From Nostoc mirabile CHAB5784 (GTDB lineage Bacteria > Cyanobacteriota > Cyanobacteriia > Cyanobacteriales > Nostocaceae): 64,000 bases of DNA. The DNA lies in contig NZ_JAIVFS010000025.1 in the NCBI RefSeq assembly GCF_020829645.1, positions 39,618 through 103,617 of the forward strand. The letters are read 5' to 3'. The translations under genes were made by a program, and so were the position numbers. The notes beneath the pieces are model-generated. The model searched no databases. It saw nothing but the letters and a program-made list of their open reading frames with translations, and was not told the origin of the DNA. Of the stretch, positions 8,306 to 16,555 are shown piece after piece. Position 1 is the first letter of the stretch; every line of letters starts with the position of its first letter.

Positions 8306-8942
8306 CGCTATAAACGCTAGACAAATCCAGCCAAATTGGTAGCCCCAGTTTTTCTAAATAACTCAGGCTAGAGTAGAGTTGCTTTGTTCTCCCCCACAAA
8401 TCCAAATCAAACCAGCCGTCATCTTCGGTATCGGGTTGGAGTCTAGCACTGGTGATATTGACTGTTAGTCCATAACGAGAAACTAATTCGGAAATCACTG
8501 GTTCTTCGTAATAAGATTTTAAGACGCACAGTTGCAAGCGCAATCGACTGGTTTGACCGAGAGAAATCCATTGCTGGAATTGTTCTTGCCATTGATTTTT
8601 TAGCCATCTAGAGTCTTTGGGACTCCGTTTGCTAGCTGGATGTGGGAAAGTTAAAGAGTGTTGGTTGGGTTGAATCTGGGTAGCGATCGCTAATTCCAGC
8701 AAATTAACTCCCAATCCTTGCAAGTAAGATAGGCTATTTGTCAGTTTTTGGGGATTTCCCGAAAGTTCCAAATCAAACCAGCCATCGCTGTCACTGTCAG
8801 ATGTTAAGGATGCAGCTTTGATATTGACGGTTAAACCATAACGAGACACCAACCGAGAAATTACAGGTTGCCTGTGATACCTCTGAGGCACGAGAATTCG
8901 ACTGTGGACTGAAGCGGGTTCTACGGATTTATTCTGAGACAT
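8277..8942 (-). CDS. Tandem NIL-domain protein
   Basis: The 221-residue product consists of two NIL (ACT-like) domains, about residues 11-90 and 130-212, joined by a 40-residue linker rich in Ser, Lys and Trp. Each domain carries the conserved core PVISRLVSRYGLTVNI or PVISELVSRYGLTVNI followed by a DGWFDLEL/DGWFDLDL strand. No transporter or enzyme domain is attached, so it is probably a ligand-binding or protein-binding module; by analogy with MetN the ligand may be a sulfur amino acid, which is inference. The ATG at 8942 was preferred to an upstream TTG at 8963. The last few residues are encoded by a 29-bp dispersed repeat, suggesting that the original stop was altered. Confidence 0.75.
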   Translation of the reverse strand: MSQNKSVEPASVHSRILVPQRYHRQPVISRLVSRYGLTVNIKAASLTSDSDSDGWFDLELSGNPQKLTNSLSYLQGLGVNLLELAIATQIQPNQHSLTFPHPASKRSPKDSRWLKNQWQEQFQQWISLGQTSRLRLQLCVLKSYYEEPVISELVSRYGLTVNITSARLQPDTEDDGWFDLDLWGRTKQLYSSLSYLEKLGLPIWLDLSSVYSDVYDGLRLR

Positions 8943-9339
8943 CAGATTAATTCCCAATAGCAATGCCTATGACGGGCTGCGCCTACGCAATTTTTAGGTT
9001 TGGCAGAGAATTTTGCTGATGCCGTACCCCTACAACTCAACTGCGCTTGCTTGAATGTCAGCCTTATAGAGATTTTCATATTTCTGGCTTCTATTAAACT
9101 ACGGTAACACTATCGATTTAATGCATTAATTGTTATGTAAAGGAGATTCTCACAAACATCGCAAAAAAGCAATGAGTAAATACACGTAACTATGCTCAAT
9201 TGATCTGGAGTATTTTAGTACTATAACTGTTGACAAATTACTATATCTGTAGTAGAGATGTATGACATAATAATATTTAAGTGTTTCCACAGCTTGAAAC
9301 GCAATTTAAAGTTTTTAATCGAAATTAATTGACTGGCTA
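8943..9339. other. Intergenic region upstream of the NIL genes
   Basis: About 400 bp with no gene. It opens with a copy of the 29-bp dispersed repeat (8960-8988). The rest is AT-rich (notably 9100-9330) and should hold the promoter of the minus-strand NIL gene pair, but I see no convincing conserved box. Confidence 0.5.
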
Positions 9340-9555
9340 GTAGTCTGTCCCATTAGTTACGAGGGGTGAACAAGTTCGTAGTAAGGACTTTAGTCCTAGA
9401 TAGGACTTACGCAAGAGTTACGGAATAACGAACCTTATTAGGCGCAGAGTACACGGAGAAATCAGAGTTTGAGAGATATTTTGCGTAAGTCCTACTAGAT
9501 TTTTAAGCACTTCAGTGCCTACTACGAACCCCTCAAAATTAATGGGACAGACCAC
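9340..9555. mobile_element. Non-autonomous IS630-type MITE
   Basis: This 216-bp element starts GTAGTCTGTCCC and ends with the complement GGGACAGACCAC, the same ends as the full IS that begins two bases later. A TA dinucleotide stands at each border (9338-9339 and 9556-9557), matching the TA target preference of IS630/Tc1 elements. It has no transposase and its interior is itself interrupted by another small inverted-repeat element (9401-9494). Confidence 0.85.
9401..9494. mobile_element. Nested element with TAGGACTTACGCA ends
   Basis: A 94-bp segment inside the IS630-type MITE is bounded by perfect 13-bp inverted repeats TAGGACTTACGCA / TGCGTAAGTCCTA. The same ends delimit a 343-bp element at 26325-26667, so this is a separate family that has inserted into an older element. 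Confidence 0.7.
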
Positions 9556-9557
9556 TA

Positions 9558-10811
9558 GTAGTCTGTCCCATTAATTTTGAGGGGTAATGTTGTATCCTGA
9601 TTACAGAGCAATGTGGACTCAACAAAGCCACAAGCCCAGGTGCGATCGCTAGCAAAAAAAAGTGTATGAGTAAGAAGTATAAAATTGAACTCAGCGCCGA
9701 GGATAAACAGAAACTACTAGATATAGTAAAAAAGGGAAAAGCGAGTGCCAGAGAAATTCGTCGCGCACATACATTGCTTATGTCCAGTGGTGGCAAGAGT
9801 GATGAGGTAATAGCAAAAACATTACACATATCAGTAGCAACAGTGGAGCGAACTCGCAAACAGTTTTGTACAGAAAATTTAGAAGCGACATTAAAAGAGC
9901 GAAAGCGTAGTGGGAAACCACAAAAATTAACTGCTTTTGCAGAAGCATATTTAATTGCGACAACTTGTAGTGATGCACCTTGTGGGAGCGCACGCTGGAC
10001 TTTAAGAATGTTAGCAGACAAACTTGTGAGTCTTGAAATAGTTGATAGCTTGAGCAAAAGTACAGTTGGTCGGATATTAAAAAAAACGAGCTAAAACCTT
10101 GGTTAAAAGAGCAATGGTGTATCCCACAAGTAAATTCAGAATTTGTATGTCGAATAGAAGATGTGCTTGATTTGTATTCAAGACCACTTGACCCAAAACG
10201 CCCACTAGTATGCTTTGATGAAAGGTTATGCCTGATGATTAAAGATGTTCATCAACCTATACCACCAACAGCCAAAACAGAAGAGAAACCCGGAATTATT
10301 GAAAAATTTGATTACGAATATGAACGCAATGGTAGTTGTAATTTGTTCACCTTTTTTGCCCCATATTTAGGATGGAGACACATGAAAGTAACCTCACGTC
10401 GTACCAAAGTAGATTTTGCAATTTGTATGAAAGAATTGGTCGATATCCACTTTGCGGACGCTCTTGTAATTCGATTGGTAATGGATAACTTAAATACTCA
10501 TACAATCGGTGCATTGTATGAAGTGTTTCAACCTGCCGAGGCCAGACGAATTGCCAAAAAATTAGAGATTCACCATACACCAAAACATGCTTCTTGGTTA
10601 AATATGGTTGAATCTGAATTGTCTGTACTCGTCCGTCAATGTCTTCAAAGAAGAATTCCGGATCTTGAAACTTTAGAAACAGAGGTATCGATTTGGGAAC
10701 GCGATCGCAATCAAAATAAAGTTTGTGTAGATTGGTGTTTTCGTACAGAAGACGCAAGAGTTAAGCTTTCAAAGATTTATCCAACCCCTCAAAATTAATG
10801 GGACAGACCAC
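9558..10811 (+). mobile_element. IS630-family insertion sequence
   Basis: The 1254-bp element is bounded by inverted repeats that share 25 or so bases (GTAGTCTGTCCC at the left; GGGACAGACCAC at the right, preceded by CCCTCAAAATTAAT) and flanked by TA dinucleotides. It encodes one transposase in two overlapping phases. The terminal repeats are nearly identical to each other and to the adjacent MITE, suggesting recent activity. Confidence 0.9.
9666..10798 (+). CDS. IS630-family transposase, made by -1 frameshift
   Basis: Phase 1 (9666-10094, 142 codons) holds the helix-turn-helix DNA-binding part (EVIAKTLHISVATVERTRKQ). Near its end, at about 10078-10086, a run of eight A residues (TTAAAAAAAACG) allows a -1 shift; the shifted frame reads KKNELKPWLKEQWC and continues without stop into phase 2 (to 10798). 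Phase 2 carries the DDE catalytic core: the first Asp region LVCFDE, the second in LVMDNLNTH, and Glu in WLNMVESEL. The joined product is about 377 residues, normal for IS630. Programmed frameshifting at A-runs is known in this family, so the element may be active; an indel mutation is the alternative. Confidence 0.88.
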
Positions 10812-10813
10812 TA

Positions 10814-11118
10814 GCGGGCGATCGCATTAATTCTGATGGGTAATCAAATTGCCGAATTGGCAATCCATCAAGATCAATGATGACTAAAAAAACTAGGGAC
10901 ACTCAAGTAAAAACCTAGTGGCGAAATTTGTATGTTTAATTTTCATTGGTTTAAATATCTGACCAATCATCGTCACCCTAAAGTGTGCAGAATTTACGCG
11001 CACACAAAGCAAGTCTGCTTGGTTTTGAAATCCTTGTCTTGCATGTAACCGAGACTCAGAGTTGCCTGATAGCAGATATGAGCTACTCCCTGAATAACAA
11101 AAAACATAGGAGAAAATC
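10814..11118. other. Intergenic region between IS630 and the FG-GAP/RTX gene
   Basis: About 300 bp without a gene. It should contain the promoter of the gene starting at 11119. AGGAG at about 11108-11112 is a good ribosome binding site for that start. No other element stands out. Confidence 0.5.
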
Positions 11119-14091
11119 ATGGCTAATTCATCATTTAATCTCGCTGACCTCAATGGCAGTAACGGCTTCATCATTAATGGTATTGCTGCTGATGACGGAT
11201 CGGGCTTTTCAGTCAGCAATGCAGGGGACATCAACAACGATGGCATTGACGATGTGATTATTGGGGCAGATTTAGCCTCCAACGGCAACTCTCGTACTGG
11301 CCAAAGCTATGTGGTATTTGGGGGAACGAATGTGGGCAGTGGCGGCATCTTTAACCTCTCTGATCTAAATGGCACTAATGGCTTTGCTATTAATGGCATT
11401 GCTGAAAGTGACGTATTAGGCTGGTCGGTCAGCAATGGGGGGGACATCAATAACGATGGCATTGACGACCTGATTATTGGGGCACCCTCCTTTGCCGACC
11501 CCAACAACAACAAAGCTGCTGGGCAAAGCTATGTAGTATTTGGAGCGACAAATGTAACTAGTAGTGGCAGCCTCAGCCTCTCTGACCTAAATGGCACTAA
11601 TGGCTTTGCTATTAATGGCATTGCTGAAAATGACGATTTAGGTATCTCAATCAGTAGTGCGGGGGACGTCAATAACGATGGCATTGACGACCTGATTATT
11701 GGGGACAATTTAGCCTCCCCTAACAGCAACATTGGTTCGGGACAAAGCTATGTGGTGTTTGGGGGGATAAATGTCGGCAGTAGTGGCAGCCTCAGCCTCT
11801 CTGACCTGAATGGCACTAATGGCTTTGTCATTAACGGCATTGCTTTTGGTAACCAATTAGGTTGGTCGGTCAGCAAAGCGGGGGACGTTAACAACGATGG
11901 CATTGACGACCTGATTATTGGAGCAGTTGGTTCCGACCCCAGCAATAATTATGCTGGACAAAGCTATGTGGTGTTTGGGGGGATGAATGTGGGTAGTAGT
12001 GGCAGCCTCAACCTTTCCTCCCTGGATGGCACTAATGGCTTTTTAATTAACGGTATTGCTAGATTTGACGACTCAGGCTGGTCAGTCAGCAATGCAGGAG
12101 ACGTCAACAACGATGGTATTGATGACCTGATTATTGGGGCAAGAGGTGCCGACCCCAACGACAAAGATTTGGCCGGGCAAAGTTATGTGGTATTTGGAAG
12201 AACGAATGTGGGGAATGGCGGCATCCTCAACCTATCTGACCTGGATGGTACTAATGGCTTTTTAATTAACGGTATTGCTGCTGAAGACCAATCAGGCTGG
12301 TCGGTCAGCCATGCAGGGGACATTAACGGTGATAGCATTGATGACCTAATTGTTGGGGCAGTTACTGCCGACCCCAACGGCAACTCTAATGCAGGAGAAA
12401 GCTATGTAGTTTTTGGGGGGACGAATGTGGGGAGTAACGGCATCTTAAACCTATCTGACCTCAATGGCACTAACGGCTTCGCCATCAACGGCATTGCTGT
12501 TGGTGACTTCTCTGGCCGCTCAGTCAGCAAAGCGGGAGATATCAACGGTGATGATATTGACGACTTGATTATTGGGGCAAGTGGTGCCGACCCCAACGGC
12601 AATGACGATGCTGGGCAAAGCTATGTCCTCTACGGCAACGCCGCCCCAAAAGTTGACCTCAACGGTGCTGGTGCAGGCATTAATTATGCTGCCACCTTTA
12701 GCGCCACCCCTGTAGCAGTTGTGGATAGTGCCAAGCTCACCGTTGCCGACATCAACACTTCGACTCTCAAACAAGCGACCATTACCATTACTAATCTCTT
12801 GAATGGTACAAATGAAAGCCTCAATGCTAACACAACTGGCACCAGCATCAGCGCTAGTTACAACGCTGCCATTGGCATCCTTACCCTCAGTGGTACAGAT
12901 ACACTAGCGAATTACCAGAAAGTTTTGCGGACGGTAACTTACCATAATACAGCTGCTACTCCCAACACTACTACCCGTACAATTCAGTTTGTTGTCGATG
13001 ATGGCGAAGCCCACAGCAATACCAGTAACGTTGCTACTACCACCCTGAAGGTGATAGCTCCGATCGCGGGAACTGCTGGTGCAGATACTCTCTTCGGCAC
13101 ACCTGCCAACAACATCATCGACGGCAAAGCTGGTAACGATACCCTGACAGGTAATGGTGGTCAAGATAAGTTTGTGATTCGCCGAGGCGATGGCAATGAC
13201 ACCATTACCGATTTTGGTGGTGTTACTAAAGGTACAAACCCATCAGCAGCAGTAATTGCCAATGTTGACACACTGCAATTTATCGGGACTGACTTAACTG
13301 CCCGAAATCTGCTATTGACTCAAAATGCCAACAATTTGGAAGTTACCTTTGAAAATGTGCCTAATACCAAAGTCACTCTGCAAAACTTTCAATTAGAAAA
13401 CCTGGATAACTTACCAGCTTCTGGAGCAAGGTCTGCCATTGGTAATATCCTATTTGATGACCAAACCAGCCTTTTCGACAGTTTTGATGTTTTGGATGCT
13501 AACTCAACTCAAACTAGCCTGTTCAACAAGAACACAGTGACATTCCTCAATGACCTCTCCAACAACATCAGGGGTTTTGACAACTCTGCTGATGTGGTTA
13601 ATGGTCAGGGAGGTAATGACAAAATCGACGCCTTGAGTGGCAACGACCTGCTGCGGGGTAGTGCTGGTAATGACACTCTCGTTGGTGGTGCAGGTAATGA
13701 TACTCTAGTCGGTGGTGCGGGTGCTGACAGATTCCTTTACAATACCAATACTGCTTTTGCTAGTTCTGCTGTTGGTCAAGATCCGATCGCGGACTTCAAA
13801 CACTCCCAAGGTGACAAGATTATCCTAGATAAGACTACCTTTAATGCGTTCCCGCTTCGGGTTGCCGTAGGCATCGCTTCTACCCCAGGAACAGGTTTTA
13901 GTAATGCCAGTGATTTTAAAGTGACTACTTTAAGCAAAGCCAGCACAGCGAAAATTGTCTACAACGCTGTAAGTGGGCAGTTGTTCTACAACCAAAATGG
14001 TAGTGCGGCTGGTTTTGGTAGCGGTGGTCTATTTGCCACCCTTAGCGGTGCGCCCACTCTCACAGCTACAGACTTCATCATTCAAGCGTAG
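11119..14091 (+). CDS. Large FG-GAP repeat and RTX calcium-binding surface protein
   Basis: The 990-residue protein begins with seven FG-GAP (integrin beta-propeller-like) repeats of about 73 residues (residues 5-510), each with NDGIDDLIIGA and GQSYVVFGG; the DNA shows the same 219-bp period. Then comes a cadherin-like beta domain (about 515-645), RTX nonapeptide repeats (GNDTLTGNGGQD near 675; several GGAGNDTLV copies near 840-870) and the standard cyanobacterial RTX C-terminus. There is no N-terminal signal, as expected for type I secretion. It has no cysteine and only one internal methionine. It lies between two groups of sulfur genes; a role in adhesion or as a sulfur-free exoprotein is inference. 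Confidence 0.85.
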   Translation: MANSSFNLADLNGSNGFIINGIAADDGSGFSVSNAGDINNDGIDDVIIGADLASNGNSRTGQSYVVFGGTNVGSGGIFNLSDLNGTNGFAINGIAESDVLGWSVSNGGDINNDGIDDLIIGAPSFADPNNNKAAGQSYVVFGATNVTSSGSLSLSDLNGTNGFAINGIAENDDLGISISSAGDVNNDGIDDLIIGDNLASPNSNIGSGQSYVVFGGINVGSSGSLSLSDLNGTNGFVINGIAFGNQLGWSVSKAGDVNNDGIDDLIIGAVGSDPSNNYAGQSYVVFGGMNVGSSGSLNLSSLDGTNGFLINGIARFDDSGWSVSNAGDVNNDGIDDLIIGARGADPNDKDLAGQSYVVFGRTNVGNGGILNLSDLDGTNGFLINGIAAEDQSGWSVSHAGDINGDSIDDLIVGAVTADPNGNSNAGESYVVFGGTNVGSNGILNLSDLNGTNGFAINGIAVGDFSGRSVSKAGDINGDDIDDLIIGASGADPNGNDDAGQSYVLYGNAAPKVDLNGAGAGINYAATFSATPVAVVDSAKLTVADINTSTLKQATITITNLLNGTNESLNANTTGTSISASYNAAIGILTLSGTDTLANYQKVLRTVTYHNTAATPNTTTRTIQFVVDDGEAHSNTSNVATTTLKVIAPIAGTAGADTLFGTPANNIIDGKAGNDTLTGNGGQDKFVIRRGDGNDTITDFGGVTKGTNPSAAVIANVDTLQFIGTDLTARNLLLTQNANNLEVTFENVPNTKVTLQNFQLENLDNLPASGARSAIGNILFDDQTSLFDSFDVLDANSTQTSLFNKNTVTFLNDLSNNIRGFDNSADVVNGQGGNDKIDALSGNDLLRGSAGNDTLVGGAGNDTLVGGAGADRFLYNTNTAFASSAVGQDPIADFKHSQGDKIILDKTTFNAFPLRVAVGIASTPGTGFSNASDFKVTTLSKASTAKIVYNAVSGQLFYNQNGSAAGFGSGGLFATLSGAPTLTATDFIIQA

Positions 14092-14187
14092 TTGGTTAAT
14101 ATAGCAGTTCTCAACTGGGTATAAGGAAAAGGATTCGTGAGGGCGTGCAGCTAGCCCTACGCCCTCACTGTATATTTGCTATAACCC

Positions 14188-14454
14188 TTACCAATCAGTT
14201 TCTTTAGTGTCATCCCAGACTTCCAATTCCAAGTCGCGGAGATAGGTTAACCCGCTCTGAATTTGTGCATCTGTTCCTTGTAGTTCAAGGTCAAACCAAC
14301 CATCACCGACAGCATTCGCTCCCAAAATCGCTGCCGTGATATTCACAGTCAGTCCATAGTTAGACACCAAGCGAGAAATTACAGGTTCCTGGTGATAATC
14401 TTTGGGAATTCTTAGTCGAATCCGTTTGTTGGTAAGTGTATTGTCAGTAGCCAT
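14188..14454 (-). CDS. Single NIL-domain protein, last gene of the sulfate permease operon
   Basis: The 88-residue protein is essentially one NIL domain (about residues 9-85) with the core EPVISRLVSNYGLTVNI and DGWFDLEL. It lies 150 bp downstream of cysW on the same strand and is therefore likely part of the sbpA-cysT-cysW transcript. It closely resembles the domains of the two NIL proteins at 7916-8942, with which it shares the DGWFDLEL strand. NIL domains are known as ACT-like regulatory modules of the methionine importer MetN; a role in regulating or stabilising sulfate uptake is plausible but unproven. Confidence 0.82.
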   Translation of the reverse strand: MATDNTLTNKRIRLRIPKDYHQEPVISRLVSNYGLTVNITAAILGANAVGDGWFDLELQGTDAQIQSGLTYLRDLELEVWDDTKETDW

Positions 14455-14603
14455 ATCTGAATTATTTCAATCCCTGATCGGGATTGGTACAGAACTACTC
14501 TTAACCCTAACGGTATTTTCCTGATAGGTACTAAGTAGATCGTACCATGTCCCATGATTTGCTTGTATCCTATTCAAAGGATAACTATAATCTCTTGATT
14601 TTT

Positions 14604-15479
14604 CTATTCAACATCTTTAATGCGGGTTTTCCGTTCCAGAATCTCCTTCAGCACTAAGGTTACTACTGCTAGCAACGCTAACAGTACAGCCGCAGAGAAG
14701 GCAGCTTCGGTTTCATATTGTTTGTAAGCGTCTTCTACAAACAGTGGTAGGCTCTGGGTTTGGTCAGCAATGTTGCCAGATACGACCGAAACCGCGCCGA
14801 ATTCACCCATTGCTCTGGCGTTGGTCAAAATTAAACCGTAGAGTAAACCCCAACGGATACTAGGCAAGGTGACGCGCCAAAATATTTGCCAATCTTTCGC
14901 ACCTAGAGTTCTAGCAGCTTCTTCTTGATCCTTACCAAATTCCTCTAAAACAGGAATTACTTCCCGCGCCACAAAGGGCATACTCACGAAGGCTGTAGCC
15001 AGCACCATACCTGGAAAGGCAAAGATTATCTTGATATCATGAGCCTGGAGCCAAGGGCCAAACCACCCATTGCGTCCGTAAAGTAGCACAATCATCAATC
15101 CTGCGACTACGGGCGAGATGGAAAAGGGCAAGTCAATAATGCTCAAAACTACGGCGCGTCCGGGAAATTTATGACGAGCGATCGCCCAAGCTGCACATAA
15201 ACCAAATACCGTATTTAAAGGTAGAGAAATCACAGCCAGCAATAGCGTTAGCCAAGCTGCATGGAGAAAAGCTGGCCGCGTCAGATTGGACAGAAATGGC
15301 CCAACTCCTTTGCTGAAGGCTTGGATAAAAACGTTAATTGCCGGGATGTATTGAACTAGGGCTAAATAGGCGATCGCTATACCAATTAAAACTATTGGCA
15401 CCCAACTTTTCTGTTCTTTAGGCTTGGCTATATCTGTATCAGATGCAGATGAGTGAAAACTTGGCTTATCTACTGTCAT
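14604..15479 (-). CDS. cysW: Sulfate ABC transporter permease CysW
   Basis: The 291-residue inner-membrane permease has six hydrophobic segments and the ABC permease coupling motif EEAARTLGAKDWQIFWRVTLP (EAA loop, about residues 185-205). With CysT it forms the membrane channel of the sulfate/thiosulfate importer. Its start overlaps the end of cysT by 14 bp, a sign of translational coupling. No ATPase gene (cysA) is present in the window, so the energising subunit must be encoded elsewhere. The N-terminal 25 residues are a polar extension. Confidence 0.95.
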   Translation of the reverse strand: MTVDKPSFHSSASDTDIAKPKEQKSWVPIVLIGIAIAYLALVQYIPAINVFIQAFSKGVGPFLSNLTRPAFLHAAWLTLLLAVISLPLNTVFGLCAAWAIARHKFPGRAVVLSIIDLPFSISPVVAGLMIVLLYGRNGWFGPWLQAHDIKIIFAFPGMVLATAFVSMPFVAREVIPVLEEFGKDQEEAARTLGAKDWQIFWRVTLPSIRWGLLYGLILTNARAMGEFGAVSVVSGNIADQTQSLPLFVEDAYKQYETEAAFSAAVLLALLAVVTLVLKEILERKTRIKDVE

Positions 15480-16332
15480 ATCGCCTTGCCCATGCTTGTA
15501 AGAAATTAATTGCTAATAGCAGTACCAACGAAATTGATAGTAAAACTATGCCAATTACTGTTGCACCAGAATAGTCATACTGCTCTAAGCGTTGGAAAAT
15601 CAACACAGGTGCGATTAAATCTTGATAAGGCGTATTGGAAGAGATAATCACAGTTGAACCATATTCCCCAACAGCACGAGAGAAACCCAAGGCAACACCA
15701 GTTAAAATTGTCGGAAATAAAGGTGGCAAAATCACTTTCAAAAAGGTTTGCCATTGAGAAGCACCTAGACACCAAGCGGCTTCTTCAATTTCATGTTCCA
15801 TTTCCTGAAGCACGGGTTGCACAGTTCTCACGATAAAAGGTAGTGAGATAAATATCATTGCCACCGCTACTCCCGTGCGGGTAAAAGATACCTTAATTCC
15901 CAGTGGTGCTAGTAACGAACCTAACCACCCATTATCACTGTAAACTGTTGCCAGGGTTAGTCCTGCTACCGCAGTTGGTAGTGCAAAGGGTAAATCTACT
16001 GTGGCATCAATCACGCGTTTTAAGGGGAAGTCGTAGCGAACCAAAACCCAAGCAATCAGAGTGCCAAAAATCCCATTGAGTAAGGCAGCGAAGATTGCTG
16101 TCACAAAAGTGACATTATAAGTGGCTAATGCGATATCGCTGGTTGCGATCGCCCAAAATCTCGCCGGAGGTTCCGTACTTGCTTTCAGGAACATGGCAAT
16201 TATGGGGATAAACAACATCACCGTCAGGTATCCAATGGTGATTCGCCAAGTCCAAGGAACCCGCCCCAATGTCTTCCAGAATGGCGTTTTGCGTCCAACT
16301 TCCACAGAAGGAGATACAGTCGTCATAGTCAA
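15466..16332 (-). CDS. cysT: Sulfate ABC transporter permease CysT
   Basis: The 288-residue permease has six predicted membrane helices and the coupling loop EEAAWCLGASQWQTFLKVILPP (about 193-214), with the conserved segments DLPFALPTAVAGLTL and FSRAVGEYGSTVIISSN of the CysT/ModB class. It pairs with CysW, whose start lies inside its 3' end. Downstream of sbpA by 223 bp of heptamer repeats and other short repeats, probably in the same operon. Start taken at the first ATG; M3 is an alternative. Confidence 0.95.
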   Translation of the reverse strand: MTMTTVSPSVEVGRKTPFWKTLGRVPWTWRITIGYLTVMLFIPIIAMFLKASTEPPARFWAIATSDIALATYNVTFVTAIFAALLNGIFGTLIAWVLVRYDFPLKRVIDATVDLPFALPTAVAGLTLATVYSDNGWLGSLLAPLGIKVSFTRTGVAVAMIFISLPFIVRTVQPVLQEMEHEIEEAAWCLGASQWQTFLKVILPPLFPTILTGVALGFSRAVGEYGSTVIISSNTPYQDLIAPVLIFQRLEQYDYSGATVIGIVLLSISLVLLLAINFLQAWARRYDSR

Positions 16333-16555
16333 AAATTCAAAATTTAAAAGAAGTTTTTTGTCAGTATTCGTAATTCGTAATACTTCGGCTACGCCCTTAC
16401 TTCGACGCCGCTCAGTACAAGTCGGCTACGCTCTCCCAAGGCTCAGTACAAGTTCGTAATTGAAGGACAGAGCAACTAACAAAGCTTATGGCACGCTGTG
16501 CGAACAATTGTGGAGTAATAATTACGAATTACGAATTATGTTGACTAATTACCGT
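16333..16555. repeat. Repeat-filled spacer between sbpA and cysT
   Basis: This 223-bp gap inside the sulfate operon holds heptamer repeats (TAATTCG type near 16367-16378 and the complement at 16520-16540) and a partial copy of the frequent GGCTACGCTCTCCC-type dispersed repeat. It has no gene. An RNA processing or termination effect on the downstream permease genes is possible. Confidence 0.6.

Noticed and set aside
9539..10057. Long minus-strand frame over the IS630 transposase
   Set aside because: Antisense shadow with poor composition; the plus strand carries the recognisable transposase.
11307..12602. Six regularly spaced minus-strand frames of about 66 codons
   Set aside because: They are antisense shadows of the 219-bp FG-GAP repeats on the plus strand.
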